From positions 165,833-229,832 of the forward strand of contig KV423931.1 of assembly GCA_001632435.1 (NCBI GenBank): DNA of 64,000 nucleotides, written 5' to 3'. Positions 45,001 to 55,040 of the stretch are shown piece after piece (positions within the stretch are counted from its first letter, which is position 1; each line of letters opens with the position of its first letter). The position numbers and the translations under genes were made by a program. Below the pieces are notes generated by a model. That model had not been told where the DNA came from, did no database searches, and saw only the letters and a list, made by a program, of their open reading frames with translations. This stretch comes from Calocera cornea HHB12733. Its lineage: Eukaryota > Basidiomycota > Dacrymycetes > Dacrymycetales > Dacrymycetaceae.

Positions 45001-46337
45001 AGGTGATAAATGCCCATCAGGTTCCAGCATTGATCTTCTGACGTGCGTCGTAGGCCAAGATCGATGAGTGGATGGCTCAGATACAAGTGGATGTTGGTGT
45101 GTATCTCCCAAGTAATCCGGACGGCCAGGTCGTGGATATCGACAAGAAATCCGGCCGACCACTGCAAAGTCATGCAAAGGTACATACATGAGTCCGTCTG
45201 CGATTTATCTGTCTGATCATCGACCATGCAGGCACCGTTCATGGCCACCTTCAAAGTCCGAAAGGAAAGGCTGGAAACCAATGTCGATCCCGATTCCGTC
45301 TTGGGAGACGAGGCTCAATTAATTCAGAACAAGAAGGAATACGATGTCTGGCAGGCAGCCATCTTCAAGGTAGGCGACGACTGCCGGCAAGATGTGCTCG
45401 CGTTGCAAATCATCGCGATGTTCAAGAACATCTTTGAGAGTGTTGGTGTCATGCTCTATCTGTATCCATATCGTGTTACTGCCACCGGCCCAGGAGTGAG
45501 CACTGCCTCAATCAACTGGAAGATCGTACTCATGCTACGTCCAGATGGGTGTCATCGATGTAGTTCCAAATGCCACTTCTCGGGACGAAATGGGCCGTGC
45601 AAAGATCAACGATCTCTATGCGTTCTTCATTGGCAAATACGGAAATCCTGATACGATCGCTTTCCAACAAGCCAGGCTCAAGTTCATACAGTCAATGGCG
45701 GCATACTCCGTGGCATGTTATATTCTCCAGATCAAAGATCGTCACAATGGAAACATTATGATAGACGGGGAAGGTCACATCGTTCATATCGGTCAGTATT
45801 TATTTGTCTCGTTCTCGCGATCTACGTTCTGACAGTCAATCAGACTTCGGCTTCTTGTTCGATATAGATAAGTAACCCTCAGTGCATTCCTCCTTCTCAC
45901 ACTTATCTTGTCGTGATGATTACGTCCAGGAGGTGTCAAGTTTGAGCCCAATTCGTTCAAGCTGAATCACGAGATGGTGGTTGTCATGGGAGGTCGGCAG
46001 TCGCAGGGCTACCAGCTCTTCGTCAATCTCACTGTCAAGGCTTTCCTCGCGATTCGACCGCATGCCGAACAGCTCATCAGCACGGTGTCTCTCATGCTTG
46101 GCACCGGGCTCCCTAGCTTCAAAGGAGAGCCCACCATCAAGAGACTTCGCGACCGGTTTCAGCTGCAGCTGAATGAACGCGCGGCGGCTGAGTACATGAT
46201 GGGCGTCATCAAGAACGCTCACGAGAATGTGCGCAGCACCTTCTACGATGGTTTCCAGAAGGTCAGTGGTCTTTCCTCGTATAGTTCTCTAACTTACCGC
46301 GTCCGGGTAGATGCAAAATGGCATTCCCTATGCCTAG
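39042..46337 (+). CDS. STT4: Phosphatidylinositol 4-kinase III alpha (Stt4)
   Basis: 27 exons, 1994 residues: join(39042..39049, 39100..39283, 39338..39485, 39535..40340, 40389..40537, 40589..41204, 41257..41403, 41457..41759, 41808..42029, 42081..42338, 42388..42555, 42605..42713, 42764..42886, 42934..43112, 43164..43363, 43416..43634, 43684..43833, 43882..44194, 44240..44446, 44497..44674, 44725..45002, 45054..45179, 45232..45495, 45545..45791, 45844..45867, 45930..46261, 46311..46337). The long N-terminal part is alpha-solenoid. The kinase domain shows [24 protein letters not shown] (catalytic loop), [10 protein letters not shown] (metal-binding DFG) and the typical end QNGIPYA. Stt4 makes PtdIns4P at the plasma membrane, feeding PI(4,5)P2, Rho/wall signalling and ER contacts. 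Intron 25 has an AT rather than GT donor. Exon 7 may begin six bases earlier; the 51-base intron at 40538 is in frame and could be retained. Confidence 0.95.
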
Positions 46338-46435
46338 AATATGACCAAACTTGTTACCCTTCTCATTCATACCCTTACCGTAGCTCTTGCATGTCGCGTT
46401 CCACCCTCATTATTCTACTTATACAGCAATCCTAT

Positions 46436-47047
46436 CTAAGAGATTATTGATTCCTTTCCCACGAGCGAGTCCTTCCATTGGTCGATGGGTTTACTCGTGT
46501 CTACCACCCAAATCTCGGTGACCTCGAAAGCTTCAATGCCGGCGATCTCGACGCCGTCCATACGCTGATCAGCCAGGCCTTCGTCATAGATGTCTTGCAC
46601 GATTCCATCCTTCTTCTCCTTGGTATAGTCGCCGTATATGAGCGAAAGATGCGGGAAGTACTTGGCAGTATCGTGCGGACTAATCGCCTTACGAACTTCG
46701 GCATTCAGGGCCATTAGATAATCCGTCTGCTCGACCGGTGCGAGAACACATTGGAAGAAGTGGCCCCCACTTTCGACTCGCGACAGCTTTATATGGAGCG
46801 GTTCCTCCGGAGGGACGACAGAGCGGATGCGAACAAGAACTTCATCGACGGACATGCCTTCCGGCACCCGGGTGAGGAGGGTGATGTGAGGCTGGAACTT
46901 TGGCGAATCATACTTGTCGGCGAGTTTGTCAATAACACCCTGCAGTATTTTCGCCGCCTTTGGGGGTGGAGGCAGCCAGAGCGAGAGTCCTGCGACTGAG
47001 GTAAGCCCGCTGCAGTGTCCTACGGGCGCCTAAAGTGACCAACCCAT
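46436..47047 (-). CDS. CPD1: Cyclic nucleotide phosphodiesterase, 2H family (CPDase)
   Basis: Model complement(join(46436..46989, 47044..47047)), 185 residues. The two active-site histidine motifs of 2H phosphoesterases are present: FQPHITLLT and YFPHLSLIYGD (H-x-T/S-x). N-terminal MGLSLWLPPPP and the end VVDTSKPIDQW match the plant/yeast CPDase family, which opens ADP-ribose 1'',2''-cyclic phosphate, a by-product of tRNA splicing; related members act on RNA 2',3'-cyclic ends. The first exon is only four bases (ATG G) and is needed to give a Met to the otherwise headless frame; its donor is GTTGGT. It converges on STT4 with 98 bases between the stops and is divergent from the SWI3-like gene. 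Confidence 0.88.
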
Positions 47048-47233
47048 TCTGGACCCCTGTGGTAGTCAGGAAGGAAGGCGCGGGAACAAACGAGACTGGC
47101 GCGACGGAAGCTGAACTCTTTCTTTTGCCTCCGGAAGCGCCTCTCATTCAAGCCAACTTCAACGCGACTCGCCACACTGACCTGCTCAGCGAGCTCGCTC
47201 CTCGACATCCACGCCCTCTACACCACTACCCGC

Positions 47234-49464
47234 ATGTCTTCACCACACCCAAAACGCACTGCGTCACCAGCTCCCGGAGGCGACGTGAAGAGACTTCGAG
47301 TCACGCTTCCCAATCAACCGCAGGGCGCGACGCAGATCGACCTCGCGAACGCACCTGGCAAGAAGAATGAAGCTGAACCGATCCAGTCGACCGATATCGC
47401 CAACTTACCAAACGTGCTCGACACGTATGGTGAGGCTGGTCCGAGTGGGGAGGGCGCTCCAACTACTGCAAATCCCTCCTCGGAAGCCGATCAGCCAGAC
47501 GATGCAGATGTCGCCATGACGGGTGGCGGAGGTGATGAGAACAAGGACGCGGACGAGGATATGGAGGATGGCGAGGACGGTCAGGAGGAAGAGGATGCGG
47601 CTGCGCTGGAACAGACGCGTCAAGCGCTCGAGGAGCAGGCGCGGCAGTATCTCGCAGCACAAACGCAAGAGATCGTCATTCCGAGTTACAGCGCCTGGTT
47701 CGACATGTCCAAGATCAACAGCATCGAGAGGAGAACTTTCCCCGAGTTCTTCAACGGCAAGAACAAGAGCAAGACTCCGGCGACGTACAAGGAATACCGC
47801 GATTTCATGATCAACACTTTCCGGTTACGGCCACAGGAGTATCTCACATTCACTGCTTGCCGTCGCAACTTGGCTGGCGACGTCGGCGCCATCTGGCGTA
47901 TCCACGCGTTCCTCAGCCAGTGGGGACTCATTAACTATCAGGTATAATGTCTGTATCGTTTCCAAGTCGCCAGGACTGACGAGAGCGCGTCTAGGTGGAC
48001 CCTGAGACGCGACCTGCTTCCCTTGCCCCTCCTTTCACCGGCCACTACCGCGTTATCCTCGATACTCCCCGTGGCTTACAGCCGCTTCATCCTGGCACTG
48101 CACCCCATAAGCAAATCAACCCGACTTCTGCCGTTCCCCACACCCCGGCGAGTGGAGCACCAGAGACGCCTGCCAAACCGACCTCTACCAGCCTCGAACT
48201 GCGCCAATCGATCTACCAAACTGGTGCAAAGGCCGCGAAAGAAGTCAGTGCTGCAGAGGCTGCGGAGCTTGAGAAGGAGATCAGCGCTGGTGCCGGTGTG
48301 ATCAAGCCCACGTATGCCTGCGACACCTGTGGCGTTGACTGCACCCGCGAACGATATCACTCCCTCAAGGTCCCGCATTTCTCCCTATGCCCGTCTTGCT
48401 ACCTCGATGGACGATTTCCAAGTTCAATGTACTCCGGAGACTTCGTGCGGATCTCTCAATCACCATTTGCGCATGCTTCCGGAGAGGAGTGGACGGATGA
48501 GGAGGTGCTCTTGTTGCTTGAGGGTATCGAGATGCACGAGGACGACTGGGCGGCTATTTCCGAGCATGTCGGGACGCGCACCCGGGAGCAGTGCGTTCAG
48601 AAGTTCCTGCAATTGCCGATCGAAGACCCCTATATCGAAGCCGAGGCGGATATTGGGCCGCTCAAGTACGCTCGCATTCCTTTCGAGAAGGTCGACAACC
48701 CTGTCATGAGCGTTGTCGCGTTCCTCGCTGCGAACGTTAGCCCCGCGGTCGCTGCGGAAGCTGCTGGGGCTGCGCTGGGCGAGCTTACTGAGGGTTTGCG
48801 GAAGAGCCTGAAGAATCCGCCGAAGAAGGACGGTACCGAGGCTCCTGAAGCCGCGGAAAAGACTGCGACCCCTGCGGACGCAAGCGCGGCACCGGAAGAT
48901 CATCAGATGGCCGATGAGGAGCATATCCCGAAGGAAGAGGAGCAGACCCCTGCGCCCGCTGCGACGAACGGAGAGGAGGCGCCGATCGATGTTGACAAGG
49001 TTGCATCGGAGCCGGCCCCCCAAGTTCCTGCTACGAACGGCACCGAGGAGCCCACAACGGGCGTGCCGCAGTCTGCGGTCCGTCGCGCCGCAGATCTTGC
49101 ACTGAGGGCTGCGGCTGCGCGCGCCTCAAGCCTTGCTACGCACGAGAATACTGTGATGCAATCATTGGTGACTCGCATTGTCAAGGCGCAGCTGACCAAG
49201 CTGGAGATCAAAATGTCGGGGTTTGAGCAGCTGGAGGAGCTGCTCGAGTCGGAGCGGCGGGCACTGGAGGAACAGCGTATCGGGCTGGAGCGGGACAGGG
49301 AGAACCTGCGCAAGCAAGCTGAGAAGCTTGGCGACCGCGCGAAAGAGCTGGGCGTGGACCTGGAGCAGCTGGGTGGGAAGACTCTGGCGCAGGAGGTCGA
49401 GGCGCACGTTGAGGAGCCGGGACTCCCTGTTGGCCAGCCTGCACCCATCCTGACGGCGCTGTGA
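47234..49464 (+). CDS. SWI3/RSC8-type chromatin remodelling subunit (SWIRM-ZZ-SANT)
   Basis: Model join(47234..47941, 47995..49464), 725 residues. Domains in order: acidic disordered N-terminus (to about 140); SWIRM (IVIPSYSAWFDMSKINSIER to QWGLINYQV, about 148-236); a ZZ-like zinc finger (CDTCGVDC ... LCPSCYLDGRFP, about 335-370); a SANT/Myb domain (EWTDEEVLLLLEGIEMHEDDW ... REQCVQKFLQLPIED, about 398-450); an Ala/Glu-rich linker; and a C-terminal coiled coil (QLEELLESERRALEEQ ...). This is the SMARCC/Swi3/Rsc8 scaffold subunit of SWI/SNF and RSC complexes. Presence of the zinc finger favours the Rsc8/Ssr side, but the complex it joins cannot be read from sequence. The final residues are Pro/Leu-rich and basic-free. 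Confidence 0.95.
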
Positions 49465-49533
49465 GATTTACGTGTTGCGTTCGCTGTTGTTATAGTTCTG
49501 TCACGCCGTAATGTATTAGTGTAGGACGACACT

Positions 49534-50814
49534 CTACAGCTCGACTCTGTGCCGCGGCGGTGATGCCTCGGCGGGAGGAGCAACTGTCCACGGATCGGTT
49601 AATGGTGTTGCCTCGTCAGGGAAGGTGTCTTCCGTAAATGCCCACTCTTCTGCCTCGGGCTCGGGTGCATCGGTAGGACTGACGGCTGTTATGACGAGGT
49701 TCTCTTCGAGCGTATGTGATGGCTCCACAGATGATGAGGCGTCGAATACGATGCTGGTCGGGCTGTCCAACAGCGTTTTTGAGACTGTGATCACCGAGGT
49801 AACAGTCTCCACCACCACCGTCGGTTCTTGCGACTTGTGCGCGAGAGACGCCGCCGCGGCCAGAGCGGTGGTCGTGGTCGTGAGCAAGCTAGTGACGACC
49901 TGTACCGACCCCCTGGCCTTCTTCGCCACCTCCTCCAAGCCCAGCCCCTCGTCGCCAAAGCTCGGGAGGAACCTGAGCCACCAGAAAGCGAGCCTGACGC
50001 CGCGGTCGAATATCCTCTGCTTGAGGATGAAGGCGAGGACGAGGAGGAAGAATGCGAGTGCGGCGAAGATGAGCGCGCGGTCCATCCAGTCCGCGCGCTC
50101 GAGGGCGGTGATGAGCGTGCGGGAGGTGTTGAGCAGGGTGGTGAGGGAGAGGTACGAGTGGGAGGCCGCGTGCAGCGTGCGGGAGGAGGCGTCCAGCAGC
50201 TGCGTGGAGAGCACGGAGCGCTCGACTTCCTGCTGCATCGCCGCCATCGTCCGGCGCAGCGCGAGCGTGACCTCGTTGCTCGTGTTCGTCAGGGCGTCGG
50301 CGGACCTTGCCACGCGCCGTGTGTCAGCTGCACGGTGCACAGTGCGAGTCATGCGAGGAGAGGCGCACTTGTCCAGGGCCGAGTCGGGCGCCGCACCCGC
50401 AAGCAGCTCCGCCCGCGTGCTCTTCGCCTCGATCGCCCGCTTACTCTGCAGCACCGCGGCCCTCGCGTCCCTCTTCAGCCTTTGCTCGCCAGACCCGAGC
50501 CAGTCAGCCCCCCTGCCCAACCGAGAGATCAAACCGACTCACCGGTCCAGCTCCGCCCTGAGCTGCCCGAGCTGGAGCTGGCCAGCGAGCGCCTCCCGCC
50601 CGTCGTCCTCCTCCCCCTCGACAAGCAGCTCGAGCGCACGCACCCCGCGCAGCACGCCCTCGAGGTCCTCGCGCAGCTCGCTCGCGTACTGCTGGTGCAG
50701 GGCGAGCGGGCCGGGGCAGGCGAGGAGCCGCGGCAGCTGGTACGTGCGCATGTCTGTCAGCCGGCGGGCGAGCGCCGCGAGCTGCGTGCTGGGGGATTGG
50801 GGGACGGGGGCCAT
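49534..50814 (-). CDS. SEC20: SNARE protein Sec20
   Basis: Model complement(join(49534..50305, 50369..50479, 50543..50814)), 384 residues, close to yeast Sec20. N-terminal helical region (1-130), then the Sec20 domain: LRRTMAAMQQEVERSVLSTQL, SRTLHAASHSYLSLTTLLNT, SRTLITALERADWMDR, followed by one membrane helix (ALIFAALAFFLLVLAFIL). The remaining 160 residues are acidic, Thr/Val/Glu-rich and would be luminal. Sec20 is the Qb-SNARE of the Golgi-to-ER retrieval complex with Ufe1, Use1 and Sec22. Yeast Sec20 ends in HDEL; this protein ends HRVEL, a degraded or alternative retrieval signal. It is tail-to-tail with the SWI3-like gene, with 69 bases between stops. Confidence 0.9.
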
Positions 50815-51076
50815 TGGGGTTGGGGGGGGTTGGGGGGGGGGCGCTGAGTGAGACCGGTCACGGAGAGCACGTTGTGATGTTGGGGGTTCGGAGAGCGGAG
50901 AGGGGAGCCGATGGGGATCACAGTGGTGCGATCGCAGGCAGGGCAGCGCTGCTTCACGTGGAGGCACGTGACCCGCTCCTCCCCAACCACCTTCGCCCAT
51001 CCCACGAGCGAGCTGATCGAATCCGTAATATACCATGCAAAGTATGCTTCAATACACGATCCGACGCTGTCCTGTC

Positions 51077-52498
51077 CTACTGCACACCCACCGTCCTCCT
51101 CCGGCGGAGCTTGACCCGCTCCCCCGCCGAGCCCGCCTGCAGCTCCAGCTCCGTCCCCATCCCCATCCCCATCCCCATCTCCAGCTTCAAGTTGTCGTCA
51201 AGCCCGACTCTCGCCCTCTTCCCGTCCTCCTCCCGGTCGGCCAAGGACTCCCGCCCCCGCTTCCGCTTCGCGCGGGGGAGCGAGTCCGGCGTGGGCGGGA
51301 GGGTGGGGTTCGGCCTCGCGCGGGGTTTGGTCGGCGTCGGGGTCGGGCCGGCGCGTGCGCGGCTCGCTCTGGGCGTCTCTGGCTCCTGCACGTCCTTGGC
51401 CGACAGGGGCGACAGGGGCGACAGGGGCGCCTCCTCCTCCTTCGCCGACTCGCCCCCCTGCGCGCCTCCCAGCGCGGAGAACTCCCTCAGCTCCCCGGCG
51501 AACAGCACGGCCTGGGCCCAGCCCGCATACGGGCCCCACACGTCCCTGAGCCGCTCCGCAATCTGAAGATACAGGGCCGGGGTCATGCCCTTGGCCGCGG
51601 CAGGCTTGAGCCCGTAGTGGCGCACGGCGAGCTGGTGCACGTGGGTGTCGACGGGGACGACGGCGGGCTGGTCGAGGGACATGAGGAGGACGCAGTCGGC
51701 TACTTTTGGGCCTACGCCGGGGAGGGCGAGGAGGGCGGCGCGGGCTTCGGGCAGCGGGGCGGCGCGGAGGGCGGCGAGGTGGTCGCGGGCCGAGGGGCGC
51801 TTTCCTTGCTGCGCCGGGGCTGAGGCGGCGGCGAGGGCGACGAGCGCGGCGGAGGTGCCGACGATGTACTTTGCGCGGTAGCCGAAGCCGAGCTGCCTGA
51901 GCCGGTGCTCGACGCCTGGGCCCGTGAGCGCCTCGGGCTCGGGGAAGGGGCGGTACTGGGCGGTGCCGCCCGTGGGGAGGGGGTACTCGAGCAGGACGGG
52001 GGCGTACTCGGCCGGGAGGGCGTGGACCATGCTGGTTATGCGGGAGATGTGGTTGTTCTGTGAGCAGATGAAGGAGAGCAGGCACGCCCAGGGGTCCTGC
52101 CGCAGGAGGCGGATGCCGGGGAGGGACGGGGCGAGGCGGGCGAAGGCGGCGTCGGCGCGGGCCCAGTCGGCGTACAGGGTGGGGAGGTCGATGGCGAGCT
52201 GGAAGTAGTCGCGCAGCCAGAGGAGGGTGCTGTCGGGTGCGTTTGGCGGGGGCGGGTCCGGGGCCGGGGCGGGGAAGACGGCGCGGTAGTAGATGTGTGT
52301 GTGTGACTGGCGGAGGCAGACGAGCCTGTCGGCGAGGCAGAGGCGGTACTCGTGGGTGGGCTCTGTGCCGGTGGGTTGCGCAGAGAGGGGGAGGGGGAGC
52401 ACGTGCCAGAGGAAGGACTGGCCGCAGCGGAGGACGGTGTGCAGGCTGAGCTGGCCGGGCGGCAGGGCGATCGCGCGGAAGCCGGGCGGGGGAGCCAT
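51077..52498 (-). CDS. OGG1: 8-oxoguanine DNA glycosylase (Ogg1)
   Basis: Intronless, 473 residues. N-terminal OGG domain (RCGQSFLWH, YRLCLADRLVCLRQ), then the HhH-GPD fold: FICSQNNHISRITSMV, YRAKYIVGTS, the helix-hairpin-helix LPGVGPKVADCVLLM with the catalytic Lys265, and PVDTHVHQLAVRHYG with Asp284. Their spacing of 19 residues equals human Lys249/Asp268. The enzyme removes 8-oxoguanine opposite C and nicks the strand by beta-lyase chemistry. A 120-residue C-terminal extension beyond the usual end is low-complexity (PLS repeats from GACAGGGGC units at 51401-51429, GM repeats from CCCCAT units at 51155-51180) and contains AKRKRGRE and GKRARV, likely nuclear localisation signals. Unlike its neighbours it has no introns. 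Confidence 0.95.
   Translation of the reverse strand: MAPPPGFRAIALPPGQLSLHTVLRCGQSFLWHVLPLPLSAQPTGTEPTHEYRLCLADRLVCLRQSHTHIYYRAVFPAPAPDPPPPNAPDSTLLWLRDYFQLAIDLPTLYADWARADAAFARLAPSLPGIRLLRQDPWACLLSFICSQNNHISRITSMVHALPAEYAPVLLEYPLPTGGTAQYRPFPEPEALTGPGVEHRLRQLGFGYRAKYIVGTSAALVALAAASAPAQQGKRPSARDHLAALRAAPLPEARAALLALPGVGPKVADCVLLMSLDQPAVVPVDTHVHQLAVRHYGLKPAAAKGMTPALYLQIAERLRDVWGPYAGWAQAVLFAGELREFSALGGAQGGESAKEEEAPLSPLSPLSAKDVQEPETPRASRARAGPTPTPTKPRARPNPTLPPTPDSLPRAKRKRGRESLADREEDGKRARVGLDDNLKLEMGMGMGMGTELELQAGSAGERVKLRRRRTVGVQ
51155..51180. repeat. CCCCAT repeat within OGG1
   Basis: Tandem CCCCAT units, read as Met-Gly repeats near the OGG1 C-terminus. Confidence 0.75.
51401..51429. repeat. GACAGGGGC repeat within OGG1
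   Basis: Three nine-base units, read on the minus strand as Pro-Leu-Ser repeats in the disordered OGG1 tail. Confidence 0.8.
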
Positions 52499-53219
52499 CC
52501 TGCGATGTGAGCAGGATCGAGCAGCACAGGACGGGCAGACGCGCTCAACAGCAAGTCATGTCCAGCGCGCCCCCTTGCTTGCCTCCGTCCGGAGCCTGCT
52601 CACGGCGCGGGAATGGGCGACGGTTCCCCTCCCGGTCGTCCTCGGCCGGCACTGGCGACGGGCGATGTATCTGACTGGACGGGTGTCGTCATACCAAGCC
52701 CGACGCAGCGAGCAAGCGAGAGGCCGTGCGCATCCCCCCTTGTCCCCCTTGTGGTTCATTGTCGGAAGCCGAGGGTGCACGGCCCCCCCATCAGAGCTAC
52801 CGGCCAGTGGCCGACCCTGGCGAGAAACCCGGACGGTCCCTGCGCGACGCGGTGACTCCAGCCTGGCTCACCCTCACCCTCACCCTCTCGCCCATCACCC
52901 CCTCACCCCCTCCTCCCCGCAGGACGGCTGCGTGCTGTGGCATACACGCCTCGCTAGCCCCACCCCCCCTATATCCCGCAAGTATATATCCATACAACCC
53001 GCGCAGGACACCGGACATCCCCCTTCGTCCCGTCCCCGTCCCCACCCCCGCGCACACAGCGCATACACCGACCACGCAGCCCCCCTGGCCCGCCGCGTAC
53101 ACTTCACAAGCCCCCTCGTCTCCTCCGCGCGCTCCCCGCCGTCCTCACACCCGTACCTCGCCACCGCCCAGTCGGCCGTCCCAGCAACACCAACACCAAC
53201 ACCCACACCAACACCCACA
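52499..53219. other. Divergent promoter region, 721 bp
   Basis: Between OGG1 (minus) and the zinc-ribbon gene (plus). The 30 bases before the ATG at 53220 are CAACACCAACACCC-type repeats free of T and G, a low-structure leader. A long frame runs through this region into the zinc-ribbon gene but has no protein-like content before 53220. Confidence 0.6.
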
Positions 53220-54626
53220 ATGGGCCAGGCGGTCTCCTCCTCCTCGGCCTACGCCTGCCCGCAGTGCCGCGCGCCCTTCGCCCAGTCGGCCAAGCACTGC
53301 ACACAGTGCGGGTACGCAAACCCCATCTTCCTCGAGGCCGCCCGCTACGGCGTCCTCTCCTCCTCCCGCTCCTCCGAGGACCGCGCCCTCGCCGCCCACG
53401 ACGCGGGCCCGGACGGCGTCCCCTGCGCGTACTGCCACTGGCCCATCCGCCGCGGGCAGATGTACTGCCAGGAGTGCGGCCACCCGCAGCCCGTGACCGA
53501 GCCCGACCCGGCCTGGACGCCGCGCACGCGCCAGCAGATGCTCCGCCGGCCCTCCGCCTCCGCCGCCGCCGCCGCGCGCAGGGAGGACCCGCCCCAAACC
53601 GAGGACATGCGCCGCGCCGAGGTGCCCCACCCCATGGGCGTCGAGGCCCTCGTCACCCCCACGGGCAAGGCCACCCGCAAGCTCGAGGCCCTCAGCAACG
53701 CCATCTTCGCCCTCCTCACCGCCCCCGGCTCCAACGCCGTCACCCAGTCCCACTCGCGCAAGCCCCTGATCGACATCCCGCGGCTGCAGTACCTCGAGCA
53801 GAAGCTCGGCCGCCGGCCAGAGTACATGCTCTCCGCGCTCCACCCGAGCGCAGTCCTCGCCGTGTACAAGTCCATGGCCCTCGAGCACGCCCTCGTCCCC
53901 TTCCCCCCGCCCGCACAGCACATCGAGGCCCCCTGCCTCACCCGCCTCGGCCTCATGCAGTACCTCCAGCACGGCATCCTCTACGACCCGCACGAGGCCG
54001 TGCGCGAGCTGCGCCAGCTGCTCGCCGACACGCCCGACCTCCCCGGCCCCCCCCCGTGGCTCGCCTCCGCACAGGTGCACGCCGGCCTCATCCCCGCGGG
54101 CAGCAAGGGCGCGTGGTTCATCGAGGAGAACATGGCGCTGTCCAAGCCGCACCCGGTCGCCCAGTCAAAGCAGGAGCGCATGCTCGCCGAGCTCGACCAG
54201 CTCGGGTTCAACCTCCCCGGCACGCCGAGCGCCGCCCCGCACGGCCACCGCCGGCAGCGCTCGAGCGCAGCCAACATCCCCGTCCCCGGGCCGAACGCCG
54301 ACGCCGCCCTCACGCCCGGCACGCCCTTCCTCAGCCCGAACCCGTACACCGCCTGGCCGTGGGGCGCCGCGGGCTACTTCCCCTCGCCGTACATGTACCC
54401 GCCCGCCCTCCCCGCCAGCCCGTACGGCTGGGCCGCCTACCCCCCGCACCCATACTCCCCGCAGCGCAGCCCGTACCGTCTTTCCCCCGGCCTGCCCCAG
54501 CAGGAGCTTTATAATTACGGAGGAGGGCCGGGGGCGGGGGCGGGGGCGCGGACGAGCCCGGGGAGACAGCATGTGGGGCACTCGGACGACGCGTGGGACT
54601 ATAGGGACTACGAGGACATCCGCTAG
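53220..54626 (+). CDS. Double zinc-ribbon protein with N-myristoylation signal
   Basis: Intronless, 468 residues from the ATG at 53220. The start is chosen because it opens with MGQAVSSSS, a good N-myristoylation sequence (Gly2, Ser6), and follows a repeat leader. Two zinc ribbons come next: CPQCRAPFAQSAKHCTQCG (about 13-31) and CAYCHWPIRRGQMYCQECG (about 67-85), each with two CxxC pairs. The middle (130-330) is helical and looks globular (KLEALSNAIFALLTAP, PRLQYLEQKLGRRPEYM, MALEHALVPFPPP). The C-terminus is disordered, rich in Pro, Tyr and Gly, ending in an acidic YRDYEDIR. Codon third positions are almost all G/C. I do not recognise the family. A membrane-tethered, zinc-binding scaffold is the inference. 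Confidence 0.8.
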   Translation: MGQAVSSSSAYACPQCRAPFAQSAKHCTQCGYANPIFLEAARYGVLSSSRSSEDRALAAHDAGPDGVPCAYCHWPIRRGQMYCQECGHPQPVTEPDPAWTPRTRQQMLRRPSASAAAAARREDPPQTEDMRRAEVPHPMGVEALVTPTGKATRKLEALSNAIFALLTAPGSNAVTQSHSRKPLIDIPRLQYLEQKLGRRPEYMLSALHPSAVLAVYKSMALEHALVPFPPPAQHIEAPCLTRLGLMQYLQHGILYDPHEAVRELRQLLADTPDLPGPPPWLASAQVHAGLIPAGSKGAWFIEENMALSKPHPVAQSKQERMLAELDQLGFNLPGTPSAAPHGHRRQRSSAANIPVPGPNADAALTPGTPFLSPNPYTAWPWGAAGYFPSPYMYPPALPASPYGWAAYPPHPYSPQRSPYRLSPGLPQQELYNYGGGPGAGAGARTSPGRQHVGHSDDAWDYRDYEDIR

Positions 54627-54994
54627 CCGGGGGCCAGCGCGGGGGGCAGCCGCGGGGGAGTGGAGGCCGTGGGAGCGGCCCGTGTCGTTGGCGCGGGTGA
54701 TGGAGGGTCGGCGGGAGCCGCGTTGACGCTCCTTTATTTATTTGTTCTGTTCTGCTCTGCTCTGTTCTGTTCTGTTCTTTGTTCTTTCCTTTCCTTTCTT
54801 TCAGTGCTCGTTCGCCAGAGTACAGGAACCCGTTCGCGCTCAGTTTGACTCCTTGGGAGGGGCGCTGGGGGAGGGTGATACATACAGTATGCAGAAGAGA
54901 GGGAGAGGCGTGTGCGTGCTGGGCTGGGCTGTACAGGGCTTGGCGGGGATGTTGTACAAGAGAAACGTGGTTGGCCCCATTGGGGGAGGAGGAG

Positions 54995-55040
54995 ATGGAA
55001 TGGAATGAAATGAAATGGAATGAAATGAAATGGAATGAAT
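54995..55040. repeat. TGGAATGAAATGAAA microsatellite
   Basis: About three copies of a 15-base unit built from GGAAT and GAAAT pentamers. Confidence 0.85.

Noticed and set aside
49625..50851. 408-codon plus-strand open frame
   Set aside because: Antisense of SEC20; the SEC20 frame has recognisable SNARE motifs and consistent splice sites.
52293..53219. 5' extension of the zinc-ribbon protein to 777 residues
   Set aside because: The upstream 300 codons have no domain-like content, cross the OGG1 start, and would bury the MGQAVSSSS myristoylation start that follows a repeat leader.
53145..54152. 335-codon minus-strand open frame
   Set aside because: Antisense of the zinc-ribbon gene, full of Gly/Ala/Arg repeats caused by G/C third positions.
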